Shown: positions 42,586 through 49,625 of the stretch, one piece after another
Position numbering within the stretch: the stretch's first letter is position 1
How the letters are laid out: every line of letters starts with the position of its first letter
DNA from: Candidatus Latescibacterota bacterium
Lineage (GTDB): Bacteria; Latescibacterota; UBA2968
Reading direction: 5' to 3'
Assembly (NCBI GenBank): GCA_022824945.1
Contig: JAJDYX010000003.1
Coordinates: 181,478-245,477 of the forward strand
Length of the DNA stretch: 64,000 nucleotides
Made by a program: the position numbers and the translations under genes
Notes under the pieces: generated by a model
The model's input: only the letters and a program-made list of their open reading frames with translations
The model's database searches: none
What the model was told of the DNA's origin: nothing

Positions 42586-43944
42586 TTACCCCCGTTCTTT
42601 GAGGTCGTATATGGCGATCATGTAGGGATGGTCGCGGTCGAGATGCGTGAGGGTGTCGGGATTTTCAACGCGTCCGGCAGGACGGATGTTTTCGCCTGTT
42701 ATGCCCGCGGCATCGTCTCCGAGGTCTTTGCGACAGGCGTCAATTTGCGCTCTGAGATCCCGCACGATGTCGGGGTGTTGATCGCTTATGTCATTGGTCT
42801 CGCCGATGTCGGCTTCGAGGTCGTAGAGTTCCTGGATTTCTTGATCGTCTTTGCGGATGTGGAGTTTCCATTTGCCGCTCCGCACGGCTTCGATGCTGTT
42901 GCGTTTGTAGTAAAAGAAGGATTCGTGTTGCGATGTCGCGCCTTCTTCTGCGAACATGAGCGGACGGATGTCTTTGCCGTCGATGATGCGGTCAGTGGGC
43001 ACTTCTGCACCGCCGAGGGCTGCAAGTGTGGGGTAAAAGTCCATGGATAGTGTCAATTCGCTGCACTCTTCGCCCGCGGGAATTTTGCCGGGCCATCGCA
43101 TGAGGCACGGTACGCGCTGACCGCCTTCCCAGGTGGTGCCTTTGGTGGCGCGTAAAGGGCTGTTGCTGCCGCCTTCGTCGCGGGCGCGCGAGCCGTTGTC
43201 GCTGGTGAAGATGACGAGGGTGTCGTCGTCGAGGCCCAGAGTTTTGAGTTCGTCGAAGATGACGGCGGCTGCCCAGTCAATACAGGCGACTGCCGCGCCA
43301 TATACGCCGTTTTCGGATTCGCGGACAAAGGCTTCGGGGGGATAGTGGGGCAGATGGACGTGCATGTGGGCGAGGTAGAGGAAGAAGGGCTGGTCTTTGT
43401 TGTCGCGCATGAAGCGGACGCATTCTTCGACGTAGCGTTCGGTGATGCCGCGCTGGTCGGGTTGTGCCTGGATGACTTCCTCGTCGCGCAATAAGGGCAG
43501 GGGTGGATTTTTGTCGTCTTCTTTTTGTATGCCCATGTCGTTGCTATAGGGGATGCCGTAATAGCTGTCGAATCCGTGACGGGTGGGCAGGAATTCTGGC
43601 TGGTCTCCGCAGTGCCATTTGCCGACTATTTTGGTGGCGTAGCCTTTGTTTTTGAGGAGTTTGGCGATGGTGATTTCACTGGAATTTAATCCCACACCCT
43701 GGCCGGGAAAGAGTACCCAGCGTCCGTCAAAAGAGCCAAAGCCAATGCGCGGGGGATAACAGCCCGTGAGCATGGCCCCTCGAGAGGGCGAACACACGGG
43801 TGATGCCATGTAGAAGTCGGTGAATTTGATGCCTTCTGCAGCCATTTTGTCGAGTGCTGGTGTTTTGTTGATTTTAGAGCCGTAACTGCCGAGGTCACCA
43901 TAGCCAAGGTCGTCGCAGTTGATCAAGATGATGTTGGGTTGCAT
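42586..43944 (-). CDS. Sulfatase (S1 family), CSPSR motif
   Basis: 452 residues. NIILINCDDLGYGD provides metal ligands, PVCSPSRGAMLTG the formylglycine Cys (about residue 51), GKWHCGD and FTSDNGSRARDEGG further active-site residues; the start LGYGDLGSYG is of the arylsulfatase A type. No signal peptide. It leads the sulfatase-PhyH-selenoprotein operon and is separated from the XRE gene by a 241-base divergent gap. Confidence 0.93.
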   Translation of the reverse strand: MQPNIILINCDDLGYGDLGSYGSKINKTPALDKMAAEGIKFTDFYMASPVCSPSRGAMLTGCYPPRIGFGSFDGRWVLFPGQGVGLNSSEITIAKLLKNKGYATKIVGKWHCGDQPEFLPTRHGFDSYYGIPYSNDMGIQKEDDKNPPLPLLRDEEVIQAQPDQRGITERYVEECVRFMRDNKDQPFFLYLAHMHVHLPHYPPEAFVRESENGVYGAAVACIDWAAAVIFDELKTLGLDDDTLVIFTSDNGSRARDEGGSNSPLRATKGTTWEGGQRVPCLMRWPGKIPAGEECSELTLSMDFYPTLAALGGAEVPTDRIIDGKDIRPLMFAEEGATSQHESFFYYKRNSIEAVRSGKWKLHIRKDDQEIQELYDLEADIGETNDISDQHPDIVRDLRAQIDACRKDLGDDAAGITGENIRPAGRVENPDTLTHLDRDHPYMIAIYDLKERG

Positions 43945-44137
43945 GCGTCTCCTTTCGATGATTACACTGAGCCTACTTCCAATTTTTTAGATACACACTA
44001 TACGCAGTTCTATCAATTGATGCAAGTTTTGAAATTGTGCGAGAATCTAAGCTGCGAGATAGTTTTTTATCTACAAGAAACAGCAAAATAGCTCTTTTAT
44101 TGCTTGCAATTTTATGTCTTTTAGGCCATAATTAGAT

Positions 44138-44182
44138 ATGAAAAATGAAGTCTTAAAACCCGTGTATTTTATCGGAGTATAA
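44138..44182 (+). pseudogene. Truncated Gp49/RelE-like toxin stub
   Basis: A 14-codon frame, MKNEVLKPVYFIGV then stop, sits three bases before the XRE antitoxin start. Toxins of the Gp49-like (DUF891) RelE family begin KPxxFIGSSL and are normally directly upstream of this type of XRE antitoxin. The rest of the toxin is missing, consistent with an in-frame-like deletion that left only the start. It could instead be a short leader peptide; the GGAG used by the antitoxin lies within its last codons. Confidence 0.4.
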
Positions 44183-44185
44183 ACG

Positions 44186-44512
44186 ATGGCAAATACAATC
44201 GAAAAAGGTAGCGGCAATATTTTTGCTGATCTCAATGTTGAGGATTCAGATGGTATGCAGGCAAAAGCCAAACTCGCAGTAGCCATTCTCCGACTTATCG
44301 AGGAACGAAGGCTGACACAAATTGAAGCAGCTCAAATTCTCGGCACCGATCAGTCTTATATTTCTAAACTGAAACGGGGACGTGAACTTCGACGATTTAC
44401 TTTTGATCGTTTGATGAGCTGGCTCACCAAGCTCGATCAAAATGTTACCTTAACTGTAAAGCAGAAATCCAAAAATCAGAAAGATGGATATATCCAGGTC
44501 GCTGTTTTCTAA
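44186..44512 (+). CDS. Orphan XRE-family antitoxin-like regulator
   Basis: 108 residues. GNIFADLNVEDSDGMQAKAKL at the start and an XRE helix-turn-helix (LTQIEAAQILGTDQSYISKLKRG, about residues 50-72), followed by a Phe-Arg-Leu-Met helix, are the antitoxin partner type for Gp49-like toxins. No toxin gene remains next to it, only the 14-codon stub upstream. GGAG precedes the ATG. Confidence 0.85.
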   Translation: MANTIEKGSGNIFADLNVEDSDGMQAKAKLAVAILRLIEERRLTQIEAAQILGTDQSYISKLKRGRELRRFTFDRLMSWLTKLDQNVTLTVKQKSKNQKDGYIQVAVF

Positions 44513-44535
44513 TTTCAGATAATGCGGGTGGTCCC

Positions 44536-45018
44536 ATGCCAGGAATAACCGACACATACTTGAAACTAAAAGTGATTTGTACCGAGTTGCCCGGTACGCG
44601 TTTTGAAGACCCGCACGCTCACAAACCCAAAATTAAAGAACCTGTTTATCTCGGCATACAGCGAGGGAAAGAGGTTATTGAACAGGTTTCCGCAGATCGT
44701 CGTGAGGTCGTATTTTATCCCGAGTTCAGGGTTGGTGAGAAACCCGATGGTGCGCCCAATTTTCTGGGTCCTTATGCACAGGGCAGGCCCGCGGATCGAT
44801 TTTTTTATTTATCCTGGGGAGTGATGCGCGATTCGGGTGATTTTGAGATGTTTCGACGACTCAAAATTCGTCTGGGACATCTCGATTGGGCGCAGGTTAA
44901 TCGGGCACTTGAGTCGGGTGAACCCATTGTTGTAAAGCTAAAGTTGACGGATGATCTCGGCGGGCCGCTTTGCGCTACGCCGCGCGCTTCTCATATTATG
45001 TGGCAAAAGGAGACATAA
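44536..45018 (+). CDS. DUF5990 family protein
   Basis: 160 residues. LPGTRFEDPHAHKPKIKEPVYLGIQRG, then NFLGPYAQGRPADRFFYLSWG and MFRRLKIRLGHLDW match the DUF5990 pattern (a predicted compact cytosolic fold of unknown role). Directly abuts the alpha/beta hydrolase gene, so the two are probably co-translated. Confidence 0.8.
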   Translation: MPGITDTYLKLKVICTELPGTRFEDPHAHKPKIKEPVYLGIQRGKEVIEQVSADRREVVFYPEFRVGEKPDGAPNFLGPYAQGRPADRFFYLSWGVMRDSGDFEMFRRLKIRLGHLDWAQVNRALESGEPIVVKLKLTDDLGGPLCATPRASHIMWQKET

Positions 45019-45681
45019 ATGGCTGAATCCATAGAGTTGAAATTTATCGCGACTGAAGAAAAGGGTGAGGTGTCGGCTTTGTACGCGCGACCACACGGGG
45101 CAAAGGCGTTGATGGTGTTGGGCCACGGGTCGGGTACGAATATGCGGCATCTCTTTATGCAGGAACTGAGCGATGCGTTGAACGATGTGGGGATTGCGAC
45201 CTTGCGCTTCAATTATCCCTATTCCGAGAGGGGTGGTGGTGGCATGGATGGCGAGAAGGTGCGGTTGGCTACTGTGCGTGCGGCTATAGCAATGGGGATG
45301 AAGCAGGCGCGCGGGTTGCCGGTTTTTGCTGGCGGACATTCGATGAGTGGACGAATGGTTTCGATGGCTTGTGCTGAAGAATCCATTGATGGGCTGAAGG
45401 GTATTGTGTTTTTCGCGTTTCCACTTTATTCGAGTAAGCCGGATACAGAGCGTGCCGAGCATTTGAAGGATGTGTACGTGCCGATGCTGTTTTTATCGGG
45501 TCAACGGGATAGGATGGCGAATTTAGATCTGTTGCAGCCAGTGGTGAACGATCTGGAGAATGCGACGCTTCATGTGGTGGATACCGCGGATCACGGATTT
45601 AAGATTCTGAAGCGGCGAAATACCGATGAACCCGTGATGGAAGAATTGGCACGGGTCGCGGGTGGATGGATGACGGGGTAG
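45019..45681 (+). CDS. Alpha/beta-hydrolase (dienelactone hydrolase/KANL3-Tex30-like)
   Basis: 220 residues. LMVLGHGSGTNMRHLFMQ (oxyanion region), GGHSMSGRMVSMAC (nucleophile Ser in GxSxxG form), an Asp in LSGQRDRMA and His in DTADHGFKI complete the triad. COG3571-type small cytosolic hydrolase with unknown substrate. It begins immediately after the DUF5990 stop and overlaps the alternative start of the MOSC fusion gene. Confidence 0.88.
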   Translation: MAESIELKFIATEEKGEVSALYARPHGAKALMVLGHGSGTNMRHLFMQELSDALNDVGIATLRFNYPYSERGGGGMDGEKVRLATVRAAIAMGMKQARGLPVFAGGHSMSGRMVSMACAEESIDGLKGIVFFAFPLYSSKPDTERAEHLKDVYVPMLFLSGQRDRMANLDLLQPVVNDLENATLHVVDTADHGFKILKRRNTDEPVMEELARVAGGWMTG

Positions 45682-45683
45682 GA

Positions 45684-46472
45684 ATGGAAAAATTGCAAAA
45701 TATACAGGGGCGTGTCATTGCTCTGTTTATTAAGGCAGAGAAGGGTCTGCCTTTGTCAAAGCCTCGTGATGGTAAATTTTTGTTGCGCGCTCGTTTTGGC
45801 ATTGATGGCGATGCCAATGCAGGTGGTGTTGGTCCGCGGCAAGTGCTGTTGGTTGCTATGGAGACTCTGCACGAGTTCAAATTGCAGCCAGGTGATTTGA
45901 GAGAGAATGTCGTTGTCGCCGGATTGCCTCTGGACGATTTGCCGTCGGGTTCGGTGCTGCAACTTGGGGATTCCGCTACCGTTCGGTTAACGTTTCATTG
46001 TGAAGTGTGCAAGTATATCGGGACGTTGGGCGTAAAACCGATCCAGTCGTTGGAGAATCAGAGGGGATTTTTAGCAGTGGTGCTGAAGGATGGTGTTGTT
46101 TGTGAAGGCGATTCGGTCAGGGTGTTGGACAAGTGTTATGATCCCGTGTCCGATCGCACGTCGGATCGATTTTTGTGGGTTGTAAAGCAGATTCCCTTTG
46201 GGAAGGTGATGACGTATAAACAGATTGTGGATGTTCTGGGGGTGTCGCGTTCGTATTACCGCGTGTTGCCCACGTATATGAAGCGCGTGGCGGGACAGGC
46301 GTATTCCCTGCATCGCATTTTGGATTCAAAAGGGTGTTTGACGCCGCATGTGAATAATCAGCGGGCGTTACTGGAGTGTGAGGGTGTTGAGATCAATGCA
46401 GGAGGGGTGGACAGTAAGGAGTGGGTGGATGTGTCTGTTTTTGGATGGGATATCAGCGGGATTTATTACTGA
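45684..46472 (+). CDS. MOSC domain fused to alkyltransferase-like (MGMT/ATL) domain
   Basis: 262 residues from 45684 (an in-frame ATG at 45666 overlaps the previous gene). Residues 1-130 form a MOSC domain, a sulfur/molybdenum-cofactor-related fold, with its conserved Cys in TFHCEVCKYIG. Residues 155-235 are a DNA alkyltransferase-like domain: IPFGKVMTYKQIVDVLGVSR and SLHRILDSKGCLT. The usual PCHR acceptor motif is SLHR, so the alkyl-accepting Cys is missing, as in ATL lesion-binding proteins. The union of these two domains is unusual; the function is unknown. Confidence 0.75.
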   Translation: MEKLQNIQGRVIALFIKAEKGLPLSKPRDGKFLLRARFGIDGDANAGGVGPRQVLLVAMETLHEFKLQPGDLRENVVVAGLPLDDLPSGSVLQLGDSATVRLTFHCEVCKYIGTLGVKPIQSLENQRGFLAVVLKDGVVCEGDSVRVLDKCYDPVSDRTSDRFLWVVKQIPFGKVMTYKQIVDVLGVSRSYYRVLPTYMKRVAGQAYSLHRILDSKGCLTPHVNNQRALLECEGVEINAGGVDSKEWVDVSVFGWDISGIYY

Positions 46473-46579
46473 AAATTGCGGGCGCAGTCTATATTTGCAA
46501 TCCCGCTTGACACATCCGTTTATTTTTATGATCATGGTTCCACGATAAGATATTCACTTCATTTTAGAAAGGAAACGAA

Positions 46580-47326
46580 ATGGCAGCAGAAAAACACACG
46601 CCGGTGGGGTATGACGATACGCCAATGTTACCCAATCAACCGTGGCGCGTTCACGATAAGAATCGTCCAGCACCGCGCGTGGTGACGCCGGGTGCCAGTG
46701 CAGGTGATGCGCCATCAGATGCCGTGGTGCTGTTTGATGGTACAGATTTGTCCAGTTGGCAGAGTCTCAATGGTGGGGATCCGACATGGACAGTGGAGAA
46801 TGGGTATGTGGAGGTGAATCCCCGCACGGGGAATATTCGGACAAAAGATGAGTTTGGGAGCGCACAGTTGCACATAGAGTTTGCCTGTCCATCAGAAGTG
46901 CGCGGTAGCAGCCAGGGGCGGGGAAATAGCGGTGTATTTTTGATCGGTAAATACGAGGTGCAGGTGCTGGATGGATATGACAATCCGACGTATTCCGATG
47001 GTACGACGGGCGCAATTTATAGTCAGTATCCGCCGCTGGTGAATCCGACGCGCCCGCCGGGTGAGTGGCAGGGTTATGATATTGTTTTTGAAGCACCGGG
47101 ATACGATGGCGATTCACTGGTGAAGCCCGCGTATTTGACGGTGTTTTTAAATGGTGTTGTGCTGCACAATCGCAAAGAGGCTATGGGACCGACCGGGCAT
47201 AGAAATGTGTCGAATTACGACACGCCGCACGGGCCTACCGGGCCGTTGATGCTGCAAGATCACGGCGATCCCGTGCGCTATCGGAATATCTGGATCCGTC
47301 CATTGACTGATTATGATGAGGGGTAG
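46580..47326 (+). CDS. DUF1080 (3-keto-disaccharide hydrolase-type LamG-like) protein
   Basis: 248 residues. VVLFDGTDLSSWQSL, WTVENGYVEV, FGSAQLHIEF, GNSGVFLIGKYEVQVLD and GPLMLQDHGDPVRYRNIWIRPL are the consecutive signatures of the DUF1080 concanavalin-like fold, which occurs in glycan-degrading bacteria and includes 3-keto-glycoside hydrolases. No signal peptide is present. AGAAAGGAAACGAA precedes the ATG, and a terminator follows. Confidence 0.92.
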   Translation: MAAEKHTPVGYDDTPMLPNQPWRVHDKNRPAPRVVTPGASAGDAPSDAVVLFDGTDLSSWQSLNGGDPTWTVENGYVEVNPRTGNIRTKDEFGSAQLHIEFACPSEVRGSSQGRGNSGVFLIGKYEVQVLDGYDNPTYSDGTTGAIYSQYPPLVNPTRPPGEWQGYDIVFEAPGYDGDSLVKPAYLTVFLNGVVLHNRKEAMGPTGHRNVSNYDTPHGPTGPLMLQDHGDPVRYRNIWIRPLTDYDEG

Positions 47327-47354
47327 AGGGGACCTATTATTGAGGTCATAAGTG

Positions 47355-47392
47355 AAAGAGCCGATCCATTTCCGGATCGGCTCTTTTGTTTT
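47355..47392 (+). terminator. Rho-independent terminator after DUF1080 gene
   Basis: A perfect 13-base-pair stem (AAAGAGCCGATCC with GGATCGGCTCTTT) around a six-base loop is followed by TTTTGTTTTTT-type uridines. It lies 28 bases past the DUF1080 stop and just before the converging higA gene. Confidence 0.92.
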
Positions 47393-47710
47393 TTAATACT
47401 GCGGTGTAAGCGGATGAATGTGATCGAGATCATTGAGATATTGTTGTTCAGATTCCCACAGGTTTCTTGCCTGCTGCGCCCGCGACCAAAATTCTGGAGA
47501 ATTGCCAAATAGACGGGATAATCGAAGGGCCATGAGAGGAGTGACAGCGCGTTTTTCTTTTAACAAGTCATGAACCGTTTGACGCGAAACACCCAGAGCA
47601 GAAGCGAGAGAAGTTGGGGTCAAATGATAATCGGTCATGAAATCTTCTCGGAGCATCTCGCCGGGATGTGTTGGCGGGATTTCGCGTTTGTGGATGTTGG
47701 GTATGGACAT
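47393..47710 (-). CDS. higA: HigA-family XRE antitoxin
   Basis: 105 residues with PPTHPGEMLREDFMTDYHLTP and a helix-turn-helix SLASALGVSRQTVHDLLKEKRAVT, the standard HigA/VapI antitoxin pattern. It is downstream of higB with 11 bases between, the characteristic toxin-first gene order of HigBA. It should bind the HigB toxin and autoregulate. Confidence 0.93.
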   Translation of the reverse strand: MSIPNIHKREIPPTHPGEMLREDFMTDYHLTPTSLASALGVSRQTVHDLLKEKRAVTPLMALRLSRLFGNSPEFWSRAQQARNLWESEQQYLNDLDHIHPLTPQY

Positions 47711-47721
47711 TTTGGTTTCTC

Positions 47722-48003
47722 CTAATGATAGTCAGTGATTTCGACATCATAAGCATCGCCATCAATGAATCGAAAACAGATTCGCCATTGTGTGTTAATG
47801 GAAATAGAATGTTGTCCTCTTCTGCTTCCTTTTAAGGCATGAAGACGGTTGCTCGGAGGTATCTTTAAATCGTCCAGAGTATCGGCCAGATCAATGTATT
47901 CCAGACGGCGAATGGCTCTTCTAATTATATCAGGTGGTAAACGTCGTGATTGTCCTTTGGTGAAGAGTTCCTGAGTTTCTCTATTGGCAAAGGTGCGTAT
48001 CAT
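47722..48003 (-). CDS. higB: HigB-family RelE-type mRNA interferase toxin
   Basis: 93 residues from the ATG at 48003: MIRTFANRETQELF, RRAIRRLEYIDLADTLDDLKIPP, LHALKGSRRGQHSISINTQW and RICFRF. This is the HigB/RelE superfamily pattern of ribosome-dependent mRNA cleavage. A GTG start 21 bases upstream is less likely. It forms a type II toxin-antitoxin pair with higA. Confidence 0.93.
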   Translation of the reverse strand: MIRTFANRETQELFTKGQSRRLPPDIIRRAIRRLEYIDLADTLDDLKIPPSNRLHALKGSRRGQHSISINTQWRICFRFIDGDAYDVEITDYH

Positions 48004-48024
48004 AATTTTAATGTAATGCGCCAC

Positions 48025-48140
48025 ATGACAGTTGTCAAATTTAAATAAAAAATATCAGGTTCTTTTTGGTTGACATCACATGGTTTCACCTGTTTTTTTA
48101 ACACGCGGATTTGAGAGACATTTAGCTTTTTTTAGGAGCG
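48025..48140. promoter_or_regulatory. Divergent promoter region for higBA and the AstE-like gene
   Basis: TGACA-GT-TGTCA (48026-48037) is a short palindrome in front of higB that could be the HigA operator. TTGACA at 48070-48075 is a candidate -35 element for the rightward gene, but the downstream T-rich stretch gives no clear -10. Confidence 0.35.
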
Positions 48141-48149
48141 GTGAATATT

Positions 48150-49121
48150 ATGGGTGAGTTGCTTCGCGTTGAACATCTTCGGGCCGAGTCTGGACAGCGC
48201 ACGGATGGCTATTTGAAGGTGGCTGAGATGCAGGATGGGTCGCCTGCGCGCGTTCCAGTATCCCTGGTCAATGGTGCTGAGGAAGGACCGACGATTTATT
48301 TGCAGGCGATTAGCGATGGGGATGAGTTAAATGGCATCAGCGTGATTCGACAGGTGTTGAAGCGGCTGGATCCGACGGTGATGAGCGGGCGGGTTATTGC
48401 GGTGTTGATTGTCAATTTCCACGCTTTTCACGCGCATCAGGCATTTAGTCCGGTTGATGAAAAAAAGATGAATCGGTGTTTTCCCGGGCGCAAAGATGGT
48501 ACGTCGAGCGAGCGCATTGCCTATCGGTTATTTCACAATGCGGTGATGCAGTCCGATTATTGTGTTGATTTGCATCAGGGGGGGCGCCGGCCGATGATTG
48601 ACGAGGTGCGCGTGCGGGTGGATCGGCGCAAGCGCATTCATCGCGTGTGTATGGAGATGGCTCAGGTGTTTGGTATTGGCTATATTCTCGATCAGCGCGG
48701 TCCTGAAGGGCAACTCGCGCGTTCTGCGCCCGATGAGGGGATTCCGACGATTGATCCCGAACTCGGTGGGTGCATCGGCTGGGACAGAGAGAGTATTCAA
48801 AAGGGTATTACGGGTGTCGAGAATGTGTTGAAGTATTACGGGGTTATACCGGGCGAGCCGTTTATACCCAGGAAGCAAGTGGTGGTGGATGGGTTTTTGA
48901 CGGTGTTGGCCAATCGAGGTGGATTTATAGAGTTTCACGCGCAGCACTACGATCATTTGCAAAAGGGCGATCCCGTTGCGGATATTACCGATCCGTTTGG
49001 CAATGTGCTCGAGACATTGCGCGCGCCAGAGGAGTCGATTTTCTGGTCGGAAAATTTGTTGCCGATGGTAGCAAGCGGTGAGATGGTGGCGACCCTGGGG
49101 AAGAATATTCGGTATGTCTAA
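48150..49121 (+). CDS. Succinylglutamate desuccinylase/aspartoacylase (AstE/AspA)-family protein
   Basis: 323 residues from ATG 48150 (TAGGAG 11 bases upstream); an in-frame GTG at 48141 is the alternative. The M14-like deacylase core is recognisable: VNFHAFHAHQAFSP, MNRCFPG, CVDLHQGG. The first zinc motif, usually GxHGDE, reads ISDGDE, so Asp replaces the His ligand. The protein probably deacylates an N-acyl amino acid or amine, perhaps with altered metal use. Confidence 0.82.
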   Translation: MGELLRVEHLRAESGQRTDGYLKVAEMQDGSPARVPVSLVNGAEEGPTIYLQAISDGDELNGISVIRQVLKRLDPTVMSGRVIAVLIVNFHAFHAHQAFSPVDEKKMNRCFPGRKDGTSSERIAYRLFHNAVMQSDYCVDLHQGGRRPMIDEVRVRVDRRKRIHRVCMEMAQVFGIGYILDQRGPEGQLARSAPDEGIPTIDPELGGCIGWDRESIQKGITGVENVLKYYGVIPGEPFIPRKQVVVDGFLTVLANRGGFIEFHAQHYDHLQKGDPVADITDPFGNVLETLRAPEESIFWSENLLPMVASGEMVATLGKNIRYV

Positions 49122-49128
49122 AACACTA

Positions 49129-49542
49129 TCAAAACTTAAACTTTAGTCGAAATTTTGCCGCGCCATTTTCGTCGATACCCGCCTCCACTTCGGCCCAATC
49201 CACCCGACTGAGATGGGCATCCACATAAGCATCTCCCACGCTGTAGAGGACAATCCCAATGGTCGAAAAGAGGTACAGGTTCCGCTCCTGAGTGCCTTGA
49301 TCTTTGATCTGTTTGCGACGCACCACCCATGCGATAGCCGAAGCTACCTCTGCGGTCGCAATTACACTACCTTTTGCGCGCTTGCCATTGTAAAATTGTC
49401 CCCATCCTGGCAGTGCGATAGACCGCAATACAGCACCGCGCACGCGGTGGTCCGATGAGAGAGAATCGGGCTGAGATTCCGCACTCCATGAAGGTGAATT
49501 CGCGAAGAAAAGCGCGAAGATGAGTAACAAGCCTTTGCCCAT
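49129..49542 (-). CDS. DUF5683-like secreted/membrane protein
   Basis: 137 residues from the ATG at 49542. A signal peptide (MGKGLLLIFALFFANSPSWSA) is followed by AVLRSIALPGWGQFYNGKRAKG, the hallmark of DUF5683 proteins, a transmembrane hairpin (SVIATAEVASAIAWVV and LYLFSTIGIVLYSVG) and a C-terminal charged end, KFRLKFKF, suggestive of envelope localisation. No RBS is apparent. The function is unknown. Confidence 0.7.
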   Translation of the reverse strand: MGKGLLLIFALFFANSPSWSAESQPDSLSSDHRVRGAVLRSIALPGWGQFYNGKRAKGSVIATAEVASAIAWVVRRKQIKDQGTQERNLYLFSTIGIVLYSVGDAYVDAHLSRVDWAEVEAGIDENGAAKFRLKFKF

Positions 49543-49567
49543 TTTGTTTTTTTTATAGGTGAAAGGT

Positions 49568-49610
49568 GAGAGGACCTCACACAAAGACACAAGAGGTGAG
49601 ATGTCCTCTC
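49568..49610. repeat. Inverted repeat between sulfatase and DUF5683 genes
   Basis: GAGAGGAC+CTCAC (49568-49580) pairs with GTGAG+GTCCTCTC (49596-49610) across a 15-base loop with a two-base bulge. It starts 16 bases past the sulfatase stop but has no T run on the minus strand, so it may be a processing or mRNA-stability hairpin rather than a terminator. Confidence 0.5.
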
Positions 49611-49625
49611 AACCAGCCTCTCGCT

